DNA of 64,000 nucleotides from Pseudomonadota bacterium (GCA_027621405.1 JAQCBT010000017.1:26228-90227); one strand, 5' to 3'; shown: positions 28,918-39,348, counted from the stretch's first letter. Numbers and translations are program-made. The notes: a model not told the origin generated them from the sequence alone.

Positions 28918-29797
28918 GGTTGCGAGCCTGCCCATCAGTGTCGACCTTCAGCATTTCAGCCAGACCCTCCTGCAGCAGGGACTGGACCACAGGATCAATG
29001 AAGAGTCAGGGCAACAGGTCATCTGGGCTCACTCTGAAACCGAGGCGGAGCTGATCAGGCGAGCGCTGCTGGCCTGGTCGCAGCAGGAGGACAGGGATGA
29101 AGTGCCTGCAGACAATCTGCAGGGCAAGGGCTTCGACCCGGGCCTGAGTCTGTTGCGGGTGATCACCGGCTTTCGCAATAGCCCCTTTACCTGGTTGCTG
29201 GTTCTGGTCTGCGCTGCCGTGGCGATCCTCAGTTCGCTCGGTGAAAGACTGGAACCTGTCGCTGGCTTGTTCTATCCCTTGCTGCCCAGCGATTCGCTGT
29301 TGGCCCTGTTGGCTGGCATCGACAGCCCGGGCGTGTTCCTGAAAACCCTGACCCCGATCTTCCTGCACTTCGGAGAACTGCACCTGATCTTCAATATGCT
29401 GTGGCTCTGGTACTTCGGCAAACAGCTGGAGGCCTTGCAAGCCAAGTGGCTGTTCTGCCTGCTGGTGGTCGTCACCGCATTCGTCAGCAATACCACCCAG
29501 TATCTCGCCATTGCCTATAACAATTTCGGTGGTATGTCCGGGGTTGTCTACGGCCTGGTTGGTTATGCCTGGGTTATCCGTACCTTTATGCCGCGCAGCG
29601 GCTTGCTGCTCAACAACACCATGTTCGTGTTCTTTGTGGTCGCCCTGGTGGCCATGGAGATCCTGGCGTCATCCCTGATCGCGACGGCTGCTCACGTCAG
29701 TGGCCTGGTTTCGGGCCTGGTCGTGGGTTTTCTGGTAGTGGCTTTCTACCGCCTGGTGTTGAAGCGAGAGGTCATGGGCAAGTCAGCGCTGCGATAG
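28910..29797 (+). CDS. Rhomboid family intramembrane serine protease
   Basis: A 295-residue membrane protease. The frame is open well upstream inside nadK, but the ATG at 28910, overlapping the nadK stop, gives a sensible N-terminus (MIKVASLPISVD). A soluble GlpG-like cytosolic N-domain (about 1-85) is followed by six membrane helices. The catalytic serine is in GMSGVVYGLVGY (about 205) and the histidine in AAHVSGL (about 264). The HLIFNMLWLWYFG segment is the helix 2 signature. Substrates are unknown. Confidence 0.92.
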   Translation: MIKVASLPISVDLQHFSQTLLQQGLDHRINEESGQQVIWAHSETEAELIRRALLAWSQQEDRDEVPADNLQGKGFDPGLSLLRVITGFRNSPFTWLLVLVCAAVAILSSLGERLEPVAGLFYPLLPSDSLLALLAGIDSPGVFLKTLTPIFLHFGELHLIFNMLWLWYFGKQLEALQAKWLFCLLVVVTAFVSNTTQYLAIAYNNFGGMSGVVYGLVGYAWVIRTFMPRSGLLLNNTMFVFFVVALVAMEILASSLIATAAHVSGLVSGLVVGFLVVAFYRLVLKREVMGKSALR

Positions 29798-29859
29798 TAA
29801 AATGGAGCGTTTATGTTGATCAGTTCTTTCTCAATTGCGCAGGGGCTAGTTGTCTGACG

Positions 29860-30183
29860 ATGGCCACGGAAATTGCAGACGATCTTGTAGCCCTGTTGCG
29901 GCATCCTCCCGGGTGTATTGCGGATTTGGTCGCAGCGATCAGTCCGGGTATTTACCTGAATCTCAAATCCGCCATCGAACTTGGCAAGTGGGAAGATGGC
30001 CGCCGCCTGGAACGAGAGCAGTTGGAACAGTGCATGCAGCTGCTGATCCTCTACGAAGCGCAGAGGCTTCCGGAAACGGAACGAACCGGTGCGGATCTGA
30101 AGAAGGATTGCAAGTCTGCGAGTATGCCAGCGAAAGGATCTGTCGAAGAAGCAGGTATCATCAAGATTCAGGGCAATGACTAA
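29860..30183 (+). CDS. DUF1315 (YeaC-like) protein
   Basis: A 107-residue soluble protein. The core AISPGIYLNLKSAIELGKW-DG (about 26-47) followed by a helical LEQCMQLLILYEAQ segment matches the DUF1315/YeaC family of unknown function. The C-terminal 35 residues look disordered. It is followed by the DUF2797 gene and pepN, a three-gene order I recall in Pseudomonas. No function can be assigned. Confidence 0.75.
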   Translation: MATEIADDLVALLRHPPGCIADLVAAISPGIYLNLKSAIELGKWEDGRRLEREQLEQCMQLLILYEAQRLPETERTGADLKKDCKSASMPAKGSVEEAGIIKIQGND

Positions 30184-30221
30184 ACCGCCATGCGAGACAT
30201 AGCCACACAGGGGAAGAGAGA

Positions 30222-31049
30222 GTGAAAGCGGTAGCACGGGGAATACTTCGCAAGATGGCCAGCAGGCTTGAACAACCGGTGAGCTATAGCATGCGAATCG
30301 GTGACGAGTCGTTGCCACTGAATTCCCTGCTGGGCAAGGAATTGCGGCTCTCCTACACGGGCGACATCTATTGTGTGAATTGTGCGCGCAAGACCAGCAA
30401 GAGTTTTAACCAGGGATACTGCTATCCCTGTTTTCAGAAGCTCGCCCAGTGCGACTCCTGCATCATTCACCCGGAGAAGTGTCACTTCGATCAGGGAACC
30501 TGTCGCGAACCCGCCTGGGGCGAGAAGTACTGCATGCAGGATCATATCGTCTATCTGGCGAATTCCTCCGGCCTCAAGGTGGGTATTACCCGGGCCACCC
30601 AGGTGCCAACTCGCTGGATAGACCAGGGAGCCACCCAGGCGCTGGCGATAATCCGGGTTCGCAGCCGCTTGCAATCCGGCACCCTGGAAGTCATGTTTAA
30701 ACAGCACGTAACGGACAAAACCAACTGGCGTGACATGTTGAAGGGGGACGCGACGGGCCTGGACATGATGGCGGAAAAGGACCGCCTGATTAATGAATGC
30801 CAGAAGGAAATAGCCGAACTGGAGGATCGATTCGGCTTCTTTGCGATCAGCATCCTCAATGGCATAGAGCCCGTGTCTATCGAATACCCCGTGCGCAGTT
30901 ATCCCGAGAAGATCGCCTCCTTCAATTTTGACAAGGAGGCGGTAGTCGAAGGAAGTCTGCAAGGAATAAAGGGGCAGTACCTTATTTTTGACAGCGGCGT
31001 GATCAATCTGCGCCGCTTCGGTGGCTACGAGATTGAGCTCAGCCACTAG
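30222..31049 (+). CDS. DUF2797 protein with zinc-ribbon-like cysteines
   Basis: A 275-residue protein starting with GTG behind GGGAAGAG. An N-terminal cysteine-rich region (CVNCARK, CYPCF, CDSC and CHFDQGTC, about 48-95) looks like a zinc-binding module. The next segment (about 108-150) contains HIVYLANSSGLKVGIT and RWIDQGA, a pattern that resembles GIY-YIG nuclease-like folds. That resemblance is an inference. The family has no established function. It lies between a YeaC-like gene and pepN, ending at a perfect palindrome. Confidence 0.75.
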   Translation: MKAVARGILRKMASRLEQPVSYSMRIGDESLPLNSLLGKELRLSYTGDIYCVNCARKTSKSFNQGYCYPCFQKLAQCDSCIIHPEKCHFDQGTCREPAWGEKYCMQDHIVYLANSSGLKVGITRATQVPTRWIDQGATQALAIIRVRSRLQSGTLEVMFKQHVTDKTNWRDMLKGDATGLDMMAEKDRLINECQKEIAELEDRFGFFAISILNGIEPVSIEYPVRSYPEKIASFNFDKEAVVEGSLQGIKGQYLIFDSGVINLRRFGGYEIELSH

Positions 31050-31080
31050 GGTAGCTCTGAATAATTATTCAGAGCTACCC
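31049..31080. repeat. Perfect 32-bp palindrome between the DUF2797 gene and pepN
   Basis: Two 16-base arms (GGGTAGCTCTGAATAA and its exact complement) meet with no spacer. The first base is the last base of the DUF2797 stop codon. As RNA it folds into a long hairpin, but there is no following T-run, so it is not a standard terminator. It could serve as an mRNA 3' stabiliser, a rho-related stop or a dimeric protein site. It sits 39 bp before the pepN start. Confidence 0.85.
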
Positions 31081-31119
31081 TGGCCAAATTCCAGATAATC
31101 ATTTCCAGAGAAGTACCCA

Positions 31120-33822
31120 ATGAAGAACGCCCAGGCCAGAACGACCTACCTGAAAGATTACCAACCCCCGGCTTTCCTGATCGAGACCACGGATTTGAGC
31201 TTCGATCTGCATGAAGATCATGCTCGAGTAGAGTCACGACTACTCCTCCGTCGCAACGACGACGAGAGCGTCAAGGCGGGCGATAGCCTGGTTCTGCATG
31301 GTTGCAATCTGGTGCTGGAGAAGTTGGTTCTCAATGACCGGGTTCTGCAGGAGGCCGACTACGTAATTGAAGAAGAGATGCTCACTATCCCTGCGCTGAG
31401 AGACCTGCTAGGGGGAGAACCGACAGAATTCGTGCTTGCTTGCACCACCCGCCTGGAGCCGCAGAATAACACTACCCTGGAAGGCCTGTTCAAATCGCAC
31501 ACTATGTTCTGTACGCAGTGTGAGGCGGAGGGATTCCGGCATATTACCTACTACCTTGACCGACCCGATGTCATGTCGCGGTTCACCACGAAGATTAGCG
31601 CCGACAAGGAGCGCTATCCAGTCCTGCTCTCCAATGGCAACAGGATCGCCAGTGGTGATGTGGAGGGGGAATCTTCCCGGCACTGGGTAAGTTGGGAGGA
31701 CCCGTTCAAGAAGCCCAGTTATCTCTTTGCCCTGGTAGCGGGGGATCTCGAGCACAAGGATGACATATTTACTACCTGTAGCGGCCGTGAGATCAAGCTG
31801 CAGATATTCGTGGAGCAGAAAGACCTGGACAAGGTTGATTACGCCATGACCTCCCTGAAGAACGCGATGCGTTGGGATGAGGAAGTATACGGTCGCGAAT
31901 ATGACCTGGATATCTTCATGATCGTTGCGGTGGATGATTTCAATATGGGCGCCATGGAGAACAAGGGGCTCAATATTTTTAACACGGCCTGCGTGTTGGC
32001 CAATCCGGCCACCACCACAGACTTTTCCTTTCAGCGGGTAGAGGCTGTGGTAGCCCATGAATATTTTCATAACTGGTCGGGAAACCGTGTCACCTGTCGC
32101 GATTGGTTCCAGTTAAGCCTCAAAGAAGGTTTCACGGTGTTTCGCGACTCTGAATTCTCGGCGGATATGGGGTCGAGGACTGTCAAACGAGTGGATGAGG
32201 TTACCCTGCTAAAGACGGTTCAGTTCGCGGAAGACAGCGGCCCCATGGCGCATTCGGTGCGACCTGACTCCTATATGGAGATATCCAACTTCTATACCGT
32301 AACCATCTACGAGAAGGGAGCAGAAGTCGTACGTATGATCTCCAATCTGCTGGGGCCGGAAAACTTCCGTAAGGGCAGTGATCTCTATTTCTCGCGCCAC
32401 GATGGCCAGGCTGTAACCACGGAAGATTTCGTGAAAGCCATGGAAGATGCCAGCGGCGTGGATCTGGGCCAGTTCCGACGCTGGTACAGCCAGGCTGGAA
32501 CGCCGGTGCTGACAGTAAGGGATCATTACGACGCCGATTCCAGGGAATATGAACTCGTGGTTCAGCAGAGTTGTCCGCCAACGCCGGGGCAGGCCAGGAA
32601 AGAACCGCTTCATATTCCGCTACGGCTCGGCCTGCTCAAGGCCGACGGCAGTGAATACCCGCTGCGCCTGCGGGGCGAATCTTCAGGCGAGTCTGCTACC
32701 GACCGGGTATTTAATATTACCGAGGCGGAACAGCGACTCGTCTTCACAGATATCGATGCGCCGCCGGTTCCCTCACTGCTGCGCAGCTTCAGTGCGCCAG
32801 TTCGCCTGCAGTTCAAGTACACAGCCGATCAACTCAATTTCCTGATGGTTAATGACAGCGATGGTTTCAATCGCTGGCAGGCGGGCCAGGATCTCGCCAT
32901 CCAGGTCATGGATGAGATGCAGCTGCGCCGGAACCAGGGCGAGGAGCAACAGGTTCCCGGAGTACTGATCCGGGCCTGCGCCGGAGTGCTCGAGGCTCTG
33001 AAGAGAGATCCGCACATGGATCTTGCCATGGTTGCGCACCTGCTAACCTTACCTGCCGAAGGTTTCCTGATCGAGCGTGCCGGCGTGGCAGACGTCGATG
33101 CCATACATGAAGTACGCGACAGTGTCGCCAATACCATCGCTGCGGAACTGCAAGGGGAGTTTGCCCAGTTATATGCGAGCCACACGCAACAGGGCGAATT
33201 CGCTGTCGATGCCGCGGCCATGGCACAGCGGGCATTGCGCAATTGTGCGCTGGCCTACCTGGTAAGAACAGGGGCGGACGAGTGGCTGGACAGCTGCCGG
33301 CAGCAATTCCAGACCGCCAATAACATGACCGACAAGATGGCAGCCCTGCGCGCGCTGGCCTATAGCAAGTCAGAGAAAGGGATCGCCTATGCAGAACAGG
33401 CTTTGCAGGAATTTTATGAGCAATGGCAGCACGAGGCGCTGGTAGTCGATCAATGGTTCATTACCCAGGCGCTGCGGCCCCATGCCGATACCCTGAACAG
33501 GGTGAAGCAGTTGCTGTCGCACGAGGCATTTTCCCTGCGTAACCCGAACAAGGTGCGCTCCCTGATTGGTGCCTTCTGTGGCCAGAACCACGTCAATTTC
33601 CACAAACTTGACGGCAGTGGATACGAGTTCCTGGCCGACCGGGTAATTGAACTGGATACCCTCAATCCGCAGGTGGCGGCCCGGCTCTTGACCCCGCTGA
33701 CCCGCTGGAAGAAATACAGCAGTGAGCGCCAGGCCCTGATGCAGGCCCAGCTGCAACGCATCAAGTCCACCGGGGACCTGTCCCGGGACGTATTTGAAGT
33801 GGTCGAGAAGAGCACAGTATAG
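31120..33822 (+). CDS. pepN: Aminopeptidase N (M1 family)
   Basis: Broad-specificity cytosolic zinc aminopeptidase of 900 residues, the full PepN length. The substrate-recognition GAMEN is at 277-281. The zinc motif HEYFHNWSGNRV starts at 313, with the third ligand in LKEGFTVFRDSEF. The C-terminal helical DUF3458-type domains run to the end. The start at ATG 31120 gives MKNAQARTTYLKDYQPP. It lies downstream of DUF2797. Confidence 0.97.
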   Translation: MKNAQARTTYLKDYQPPAFLIETTDLSFDLHEDHARVESRLLLRRNDDESVKAGDSLVLHGCNLVLEKLVLNDRVLQEADYVIEEEMLTIPALRDLLGGEPTEFVLACTTRLEPQNNTTLEGLFKSHTMFCTQCEAEGFRHITYYLDRPDVMSRFTTKISADKERYPVLLSNGNRIASGDVEGESSRHWVSWEDPFKKPSYLFALVAGDLEHKDDIFTTCSGREIKLQIFVEQKDLDKVDYAMTSLKNAMRWDEEVYGREYDLDIFMIVAVDDFNMGAMENKGLNIFNTACVLANPATTTDFSFQRVEAVVAHEYFHNWSGNRVTCRDWFQLSLKEGFTVFRDSEFSADMGSRTVKRVDEVTLLKTVQFAEDSGPMAHSVRPDSYMEISNFYTVTIYEKGAEVVRMISNLLGPENFRKGSDLYFSRHDGQAVTTEDFVKAMEDASGVDLGQFRRWYSQAGTPVLTVRDHYDADSREYELVVQQSCPPTPGQARKEPLHIPLRLGLLKADGSEYPLRLRGESSGESATDRVFNITEAEQRLVFTDIDAPPVPSLLRSFSAPVRLQFKYTADQLNFLMVNDSDGFNRWQAGQDLAIQVMDEMQLRRNQGEEQQVPGVLIRACAGVLEALKRDPHMDLAMVAHLLTLPAEGFLIERAGVADVDAIHEVRDSVANTIAAELQGEFAQLYASHTQQGEFAVDAAAMAQRALRNCALAYLVRTGADEWLDSCRQQFQTANNMTDKMAALRALAYSKSEKGIAYAEQALQEFYEQWQHEALVVDQWFITQALRPHADTLNRVKQLLSHEAFSLRNPNKVRSLIGAFCGQNHVNFHKLDGSGYEFLADRVIELDTLNPQVAARLLTPLTRWKKYSSERQALMQAQLQRIKSTGDLSRDVFEVVEKSTV

Positions 33823-33841
33823 AGAGTCAGTGGTGCATGCC

Positions 33842-33869
33842 TTGGTTTCTAACAGCCATGGGCTATAGT
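33842..33869 (+). promoter_or_regulatory. Candidate promoter of the DUF454 gene
   Basis: TTGGTT (33842-33847), a 16-bp spacer and TATAGT (33864-33869) lie 90 bp upstream of the DUF454 start. The -10 is one base off consensus and the -35 is weak. Confidence 0.35.
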
Positions 33870-33959
33870 TAAGAATAGCTGGTGAGTGGCAGGCTAAATG
33901 GCTGCACGCACTTGCAGCAAACTTTTTGACTCCAGCTGGTTTTCCAAAGGAATGGGATT

Positions 33960-34382
33960 ATGGCATACAGTAGTCAGTCGATTGACGTTGGAAGGGATAG
34001 CATGCTGACACCAGTAAAGCGCGCACTATTAGTAGGCGCCGGATGTCTTTCATTAGCTACGGGGGTGGTTGGAGCGTTCTTGCCTTTGCTGCCAACCGTG
34101 CCGCTTGTATTGCTGGCGGGATTCTGCTTTGCCCGTTCTTCAGAGACACTGCACAACTGGTTGCTTGGCCACCGCTATTTCGGGTCCATCATTGAAAATT
34201 TCGAGGCGGGGAAGGGAATACCCCGGCGGGTGAAGGTGCGAGCCATTACAGTGCTATGGCTCAGCATGGGTCTCTCGAGCTGGATAGTCGGTCGACCCAT
34301 GTTGATCCTGATGCTTATTGCGATTGGTCTGGCAACCAGCACCTACCTGTGGCGATTGCCAGAGTACCAGACCACGACCTGA
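33960..34382 (+). CDS. DUF454 (YbaN-like) inner-membrane protein
   Basis: A 140-residue membrane protein. The hydrophobic segment LPLLPTVPLVLLAGFCFARSS and the following LHNWLLGHRYFG are the DUF454 signature. Two more membrane helices lie at about 95-130. The ATG at 33960 has an AAAGGA ribosome site; the in-frame ATG at 34002 would give a length closer to some homologues. Function is unknown in the family. It is convergent with acnB, only 15 bp away. Confidence 0.82.
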   Translation: MAYSSQSIDVGRDSMLTPVKRALLVGAGCLSLATGVVGAFLPLLPTVPLVLLAGFCFARSSETLHNWLLGHRYFGSIIENFEAGKGIPRRVKVRAITVLWLSMGLSSWIVGRPMLILMLIAIGLATSTYLWRLPEYQTTT

Positions 34383-34397
34383 TGGTCAGTTCCCCTG

Positions 34398-36992
34398 TCA
34401 GGCCACGTCCTGAATGTTTGTCAGGGGAATATTTTTCGCTCTGTCCGCCGCTTCCTGGAAGCTCTGGATCTCATTGAAATTCAGGTAGCGATAGATCTCT
34501 CCCTTCATGGTGTCCAGCGACTTCATGTATTCCATGTATTGCTCCATGTTGGGAATCTTGCCCAGGGCAGAACTCACTGCCGCCAGTTCAGCCGATGCCA
34601 GGAACACATTCGCTCCCTGACCCAGTCGATTGGGGAAGTTGCGAGTGGAGGTTGAGACCACCGTCGAGTTGGGGGCAACCCGGGCCTGGTTACCCATGCA
34701 CAATGAGCAGCCCGGCATCTCGGTGCGGGCACCGGCTACACCGAAGATGTTGTAGATGCCTTCTTCCGTCAATTGGTGCTCGTCCATCTTGGTGGGCGGT
34801 GCAATCCACAGTCGGGTCGGTAGTGGTGGTTCAATCTGCTTCAGTACTTCGGCTGCCGCGCGGAAGTTACCGATGTTGAGCATGCAAGAGCCGATGAACA
34901 CCTCGTCGATGCCGGTGCCGGCAACCTCGGACAGGGGCTTGATGTCGTCGGGGTCGTTAGGGCATGCCAGCAGAGGTTCGGTGATCTCATTGAGATCAAT
35001 CTCAAATACCTTGTGGTACTCGGCATCGGCATCGGGTTCCATCAATTCCGGGTTTTCCAGCCACTGTTCCATGGCCTGGGCGCGTCGCTCCAGGGTGCGG
35101 GCGTCCTGGTAACCGTTGTCGATCATCCAGCGCAACAGTGTGATATTGGATTTGAAGTATTCGATGATGGGTTCCTTGCCAAGGCGGATAGTACAGCCGC
35201 CTGCGGAGCGCTCGGCCGAGGCGTCGGACAGCTCGAAGGCCTGTTCTACTTTCAGGTCGGGCAGGCCTTCAATCTCCAGGATGCGGCCAGAGAAGATGTT
35301 CTTCTTGCCTTTCTTCGCCACCGTCAGGTCGCCGGATTTGATTGCCGCGTAGGGAATCGCGTTCACCAGGTCACGCAGGGTGATGCCGGGCTGCAATTCG
35401 CCCTTGAAGCGAACCAGCACAGACTCGGGCATATCCAGGGGCATGACACCGGTAGCCGCGGCAAAAGCCACAAGACCGGAGCCAGCCGGGAAAGAGCAGC
35501 CAATCGGGAAACGGGTGTGGGAATCGCCGCCTGTGCCCACGGTGTCAGGCAGCAACATCCGGTTCAACCAGGAGTGGATGATGCCATCGCCCGGACGCAG
35601 TGCGACACCGCCACGGGTATGGATGAAGTCTGGCAGAGTGTGCTGGGTCTCGATATCGACTGGCTTGGGGTAAGCCGCGGTGTGACAGAAAGACTGCATC
35701 ACCAGGTCGGCGGAGAATCCGAGACAGGCCAGGTCCTTGAGTTCGTCCCTGGTCATGGGGCCAGTGGTGTCCTGGCTGCCCACTGTGGTCATGCGGGGTT
35801 CACAATAACTGCCGGGTCGAACGCCGGCAACGCCACAGGCCTTGCCGACCATCTTCTGGGCCAGGGTGTAGCCCTTGCCGGTATCTGCCGCAGTAACCGG
35901 GGCCCTGAAAATTGTCGAGGGTTCCAGTCCCAGGCTCTCCCGGGCGCGCTGGGTTAGTCCGCGCCCGATGATCAGGGGGATACGGCCGCCGGCACGTACT
36001 TCATCGAGCAGTACGTCAGTCTTGAGTTCGAACTCGGTGACCAGCTCGCCGCTGTCGTGGCGGGTGATCTTGCCGTTGTACACATCGATATCCACGATAT
36101 CGCCAGTATTCAGGCCGTCTACATCGCATTCGAAGGGCAGTGCGCCGGCGTCTTCCATGGTATTGAAGAAGATAGGTGCTATCTTGCCACCGATACAGAC
36201 TCCGCCACCTCGCTTGTTGGGGATGTAGGGGATGTCATCACCGGTGTGCCAGAGCACGGAGTTGGTTGCCGACTTGCGGGAGGAGCCGGTTCCCATCACA
36301 TCGCCAACCAGGGCGACTGGGAAGCCTGCTTTCTTCAGCTCTTCGATCTGCTCACTGGCGTTGCTTACGCCCTCGCGAGGATTCTTGTACATGGCCTTCG
36401 CATGCAGCGGGATGTCCGGGCGCGACCAGGCATCCTGGGCCGGTGACAGGTCGTCGGTATTGGTCTCGCCGGGTACCTTGAAAATGCTGACGGTGAGCTT
36501 CTCCGGAATTGCTGGCTTGCTGGTAAACCATTCGCCTTCTGCCCAGGATTCCATCACCTTCCTGGCGTGGGGATTACCCGCTTCCACTTTCTCTGCGACA
36601 TCGTGGAAGGCATCGAACATGAGCAGGGTATGGCGCAGCTCATTACCGGCGGCTTCCCCCAGTTCTGCATCGTCGAGCAGGTCCACGAGGGTGGCGATGT
36701 TGTAACCGCCCAACATGGTGCCCAGCAGCTTGACTGCCAGCGCCTTGTCGATGAGAAGCGACTCGGCTTCTCCTTTGGCAATGGCGGACAGGAATCCAGC
36801 CTTCACATAGGCGGCTTCATCGACACCGGGTGGAACCCGTGTGGAAATGAGATCAACCAGGAACTCTTCCTCGCCGGTGGGTGGGTTCTTGAGTAATTCA
36901 ATGAGTTCGGCAACTTGCTCGGCATTGAGAGGTTTGGGAACGATACCTTCCGCGGCGCGTTCCTCGACATGCTTTCGATAGGCTTCTAACAC
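34398..36992 (-). CDS. acnB: Bifunctional aconitate hydratase 2 / 2-methylisocitrate dehydratase
   Basis: TCA-cycle aconitase B, 864 residues. The N-terminal HEAT-like domain (about 1-160) is followed by the swivelling domain ([20 protein letters not shown]) and the three catalytic domains. The [4Fe-4S] cysteines are in IGSCMLNIG and GCSLCMGN near the C-terminus. [13 protein letters not shown] is the substrate motif. It starts at the edge of a 612-bp divergent intergenic region that must carry its promoter. Confidence 0.97.
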   Translation of the reverse strand: MLEAYRKHVEERAAEGIVPKPLNAEQVAELIELLKNPPTGEEEFLVDLISTRVPPGVDEAAYVKAGFLSAIAKGEAESLLIDKALAVKLLGTMLGGYNIATLVDLLDDAELGEAAGNELRHTLLMFDAFHDVAEKVEAGNPHARKVMESWAEGEWFTSKPAIPEKLTVSIFKVPGETNTDDLSPAQDAWSRPDIPLHAKAMYKNPREGVSNASEQIEELKKAGFPVALVGDVMGTGSSRKSATNSVLWHTGDDIPYIPNKRGGGVCIGGKIAPIFFNTMEDAGALPFECDVDGLNTGDIVDIDVYNGKITRHDSGELVTEFELKTDVLLDEVRAGGRIPLIIGRGLTQRARESLGLEPSTIFRAPVTAADTGKGYTLAQKMVGKACGVAGVRPGSYCEPRMTTVGSQDTTGPMTRDELKDLACLGFSADLVMQSFCHTAAYPKPVDIETQHTLPDFIHTRGGVALRPGDGIIHSWLNRMLLPDTVGTGGDSHTRFPIGCSFPAGSGLVAFAAATGVMPLDMPESVLVRFKGELQPGITLRDLVNAIPYAAIKSGDLTVAKKGKKNIFSGRILEIEGLPDLKVEQAFELSDASAERSAGGCTIRLGKEPIIEYFKSNITLLRWMIDNGYQDARTLERRAQAMEQWLENPELMEPDADAEYHKVFEIDLNEITEPLLACPNDPDDIKPLSEVAGTGIDEVFIGSCMLNIGNFRAAAEVLKQIEPPLPTRLWIAPPTKMDEHQLTEEGIYNIFGVAGARTEMPGCSLCMGNQARVAPNSTVVSTSTRNFPNRLGQGANVFLASAELAAVSSALGKIPNMEQYMEYMKSLDTMKGEIYRYLNFNEIQSFQEAADRAKNIPLTNIQDVA

Positions 36993-37604
36993 TATTACTT
37001 CCTCATGATGGGTGCTGTTATGACACGCTCAGGGTAACGAGCAATACGCCGGGGGCGTTCGCTGCCGTGTTCACTTACAGGGTGTCTTGCCAGCAGGCTT
37101 TCAGCAGTGGCTTATTCACTGCGGCGCTGCCTCGCCTCGATGGCTTGTGAGCCTCGCCGGGTTCCAGTTCGCTGTCTCGGCTTCGTGCTTTTTCAGAAGC
37201 CACGACAGGCACAGTCCCAGACACAGCCAATGCATTTATTACTGGCTCCCACACATTGCATACGACGTCTGGGTAAGTGTCAGGGTGAACTCTCCTGAAC
37301 GGGCGTGAGCCATCGACAGAAGGTGCTAAATAACCGCTGGCAGATGCTTAAAACGCGGTCGTATTCTATTGTAAAACCTGCAAAAAATCCAGTTGAAGCT
37401 GGTTCGGTGGCGATTCCGGGGTGGTGGATTCAGGTCGCCGGGGAAGGGATGATTGCAGCGGATCGGCGTGGTTTTTCCGGCAGTTTACAATTGGATGAAT
37501 CTTGTTAAAGTCTCTGCCCCCTCACCCGAAAGTATTGTACAAGACTGCGGTCGGATTGGGGGCGATCGAGAACGACGCACCAGGACCAGGTATCATTCGC
37601 TATC
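36993..37604. other. 612-bp divergent intergenic region between acnB and the DUF1289 gene
   Basis: No convincing gene. Two short overlapping frames (37087-37308 and 37107-37298) have no ribosome site and cysteine/serine-rich compositions unlike the neighbours. The stretch must carry the leftward acnB promoter and the rightward promoter of the DUF1289 gene. I could not single out either with confidence. The part from about 37340 to 37520 is richer in A and T. Confidence 0.6.
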
Positions 37605-38087
37605 ATGACTGTTAAATCCAGGACACCCTGCATAGGCATTTGTTCGACAACCTCGCTGGGCGACACCGTGTGTCGTGGTTGCAAGCGCTATGCCTTTGAG
37701 GTCATTCAATGGAACAGCTACGATGATGCAGCAAAGGTGGCGGTTCTGAAGCGTGCCGAAAAGCTCATTGTGCAGATACTTGAGAACAAGTTCCGAATAT
37801 TCTCGGTACCGAGTCTCAAGCTTGGGCTGGAGCAGCGCAGCATACCATTCAATGAGACGCTCTCTCCCTACTGCTGGCTGCACAACCTGCTCAAGAAGAA
37901 CCATGGCAAGATCGATGATCTCAAGCACTACGGCGTCTATGCCTTGCCCGAATATGCGAACCTGGGTATCGAAGAGTTGTCGGAGTTAATCGAGGAGGAG
38001 CTAATCCTGCTCTGTGAAGCCCACCTCGATCGCTACCTGGCCGACGCGCCCAGGATGGGCAGCAGGCTGAAGGCAAAGTCAGGCTAG
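37605..38087 (+). CDS. DUF1289 protein with long C-terminal extension
   Basis: A 160-residue protein. The first about 55 residues are the DUF1289 module (TPCIGICSTTSLGDTVCRGCKR, then WNSY), whose four cysteines probably bind a metal or Fe-S cluster. The remaining about 100 residues are helical and end in a basic tail; they are not part of the minimal DUF1289 domain. No function is known. Its stop overlaps the convergent lpxH by 4 bp. Confidence 0.78.
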   Translation: MTVKSRTPCIGICSTTSLGDTVCRGCKRYAFEVIQWNSYDDAAKVAVLKRAEKLIVQILENKFRIFSVPSLKLGLEQRSIPFNETLSPYCWLHNLLKKNHGKIDDLKHYGVYALPEYANLGIEELSELIEEELILLCEAHLDRYLADAPRMGSRLKAKSG

Positions 38088-38845
38088 GCAATCTGTCCTG
38101 ATTGCAGTGGGAAATGCTGCAGTGACAGTTTCCCGTCCTGCAACTCGGCATACCATCCCTGTTTATCCCAATCTCCCAATACCAGGCGCAGGCCGGATTC
38201 ATGTCCAGCGATGGCCTGTTCGAGGACAATCACATGGCGGGCAGGGCGGTGGGTGTGTCCGTGAATCAGTTGCGCCTGCTGGCTGTCCTGCAGTAATTGC
38301 AGAACGGCAGTGTGGTTTACATCCATGATGCCCATGTCTTTATCGGCCGTAGCTGCCTGACTCCGGGTCCTGGCCTGGCGCGCAAACTCCCGGCGTGCCG
38401 CGAGTGGTTGGGACAGAAACCGGGCCTGCCACTGGGGGTCGCGCACCATCTCTCGAAATTGCTGGTAGTCCACATCGTCGGTGCACAGGCTGTCGCCGTG
38501 CAACAACAGGAATTCCTCGCCACCGGAGCGAATCGTGAATGGTTCGGTAATGAGGCTGGCGCCACAGCGGGCCGCGAAATCCTCGCCGAGCAGGAAGTCA
38601 CGGTTGCCGTGCATGAGGTGGATGCTGGTGCCTGCACTCGCCAGTTCTGAGAGCGCGTCGGCAACCTGCCTGGTCAGCTCCGTGACTTCATCGTCACCGA
38701 TCCAGACTTCGAACAGGTCGCCGAGAATGTAGAGTTCTGCGCAATCGCCCTGGATGCGCCGGAGGAATAGCTGGAAGGCCGCAGTGATATCGGGGCGACT
38801 CTCTTCGAGATGCAAGTCGGATATGAAGAGCAGGCGTTCGCTCAA
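38084..38845 (-). CDS. lpxH: UDP-2,3-diacylglucosamine diphosphatase LpxH
   Basis: Calcineurin-like phosphoesterase that releases lipid X in lipid A synthesis. The 253 residues contain the metal motifs [28 protein letters not shown] and HGHTHRPA. It starts with TTG at 38845, overlapping the ppiB stop (TTGA), so the two are translationally coupled. The ppiB-lpxH pair beside glnS-cysS is the same order as in Pseudomonas. Confidence 0.95.
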   Translation of the reverse strand: MSERLLFISDLHLEESRPDITAAFQLFLRRIQGDCAELYILGDLFEVWIGDDEVTELTRQVADALSELASAGTSIHLMHGNRDFLLGEDFAARCGASLITEPFTIRSGGEEFLLLHGDSLCTDDVDYQQFREMVRDPQWQARFLSQPLAARREFARQARTRSQAATADKDMGIMDVNHTAVLQLLQDSQQAQLIHGHTHRPARHVIVLEQAIAGHESGLRLVLGDWDKQGWYAELQDGKLSLQHFPLQSGQIA

Positions 38846-39348
38846 GACTCTTCCGCTTCGATCACCTCGACCGATTCGATGACCACGTCATCTATCGGTA
38901 CGTCCTGATGACCACCCTTCTTGATAGTGGCGCAGCCCTTGATCTTGTTAACCACATCCATGCCGTCAACTACACGACCGAATACGGCGTAGCCCCAGCC
39001 CTGGTGTGATTTGTCGCGGTGGTCCAGGAACAGGTTGTCGCTGACATTGATGAAGAATTGAGAAGTGGCAGAGTGAGGGTCTGGAGTCCTGGCCATGGCC
39101 AGGGTGCCGGTGACATTGGAGAGGCCATTATCCGCCTCGTTCTGGATCGGTTCGCCATTCTCTTTCTGGCGCAATCCGCTCTCGAAGCCGCCACCCTGAA
39201 TCATGAAGTTGTCTATCACCCTGTGGAAGATCGTACCGTCGTAGAATCCTGATTTCGCATACTGCAGAAAATTTTCGGCAGAGTTGGGTGCCTTGTCGAA
39301 GTCCAGTTCGACCTTGATGGCACCATAATTGGTATTGAGCACGATCAT
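38842..39348 (-). CDS. ppiB: Cytoplasmic cyclophilin-type peptidyl-prolyl isomerase PpiB
   Basis: A 168-residue cyclophilin without signal peptide. The active-site arginine is in [14 protein letters not shown], and [28 protein letters not shown] is the cyclophilin core. It is first gene of the ppiB-lpxH operon and divergent from glnS. Confidence 0.95.
   Translation of the reverse strand: MIVLNTNYGAIKVELDFDKAPNSAENFLQYAKSGFYDGTIFHRVIDNFMIQGGGFESGLRQKENGEPIQNEADNGLSNVTGTLAMARTPDPHSATSQFFINVSDNLFLDHRDKSHQGWGYAVFGRVVDGMDVVNKIKGCATIKKGGHQDVPIDDVVIESVEVIEAEES

Noticed and set aside
35013..35957. 314-residue frame antisense to acnB
   Set aside because: Aconitase is intact on the other strand; the antisense product is low in complexity.
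37087..37308. Two overlapping short frames in the acnB upstream region
   Set aside because: No ribosome site, unusual composition and no recognisable domain; competing frames over the same bases.
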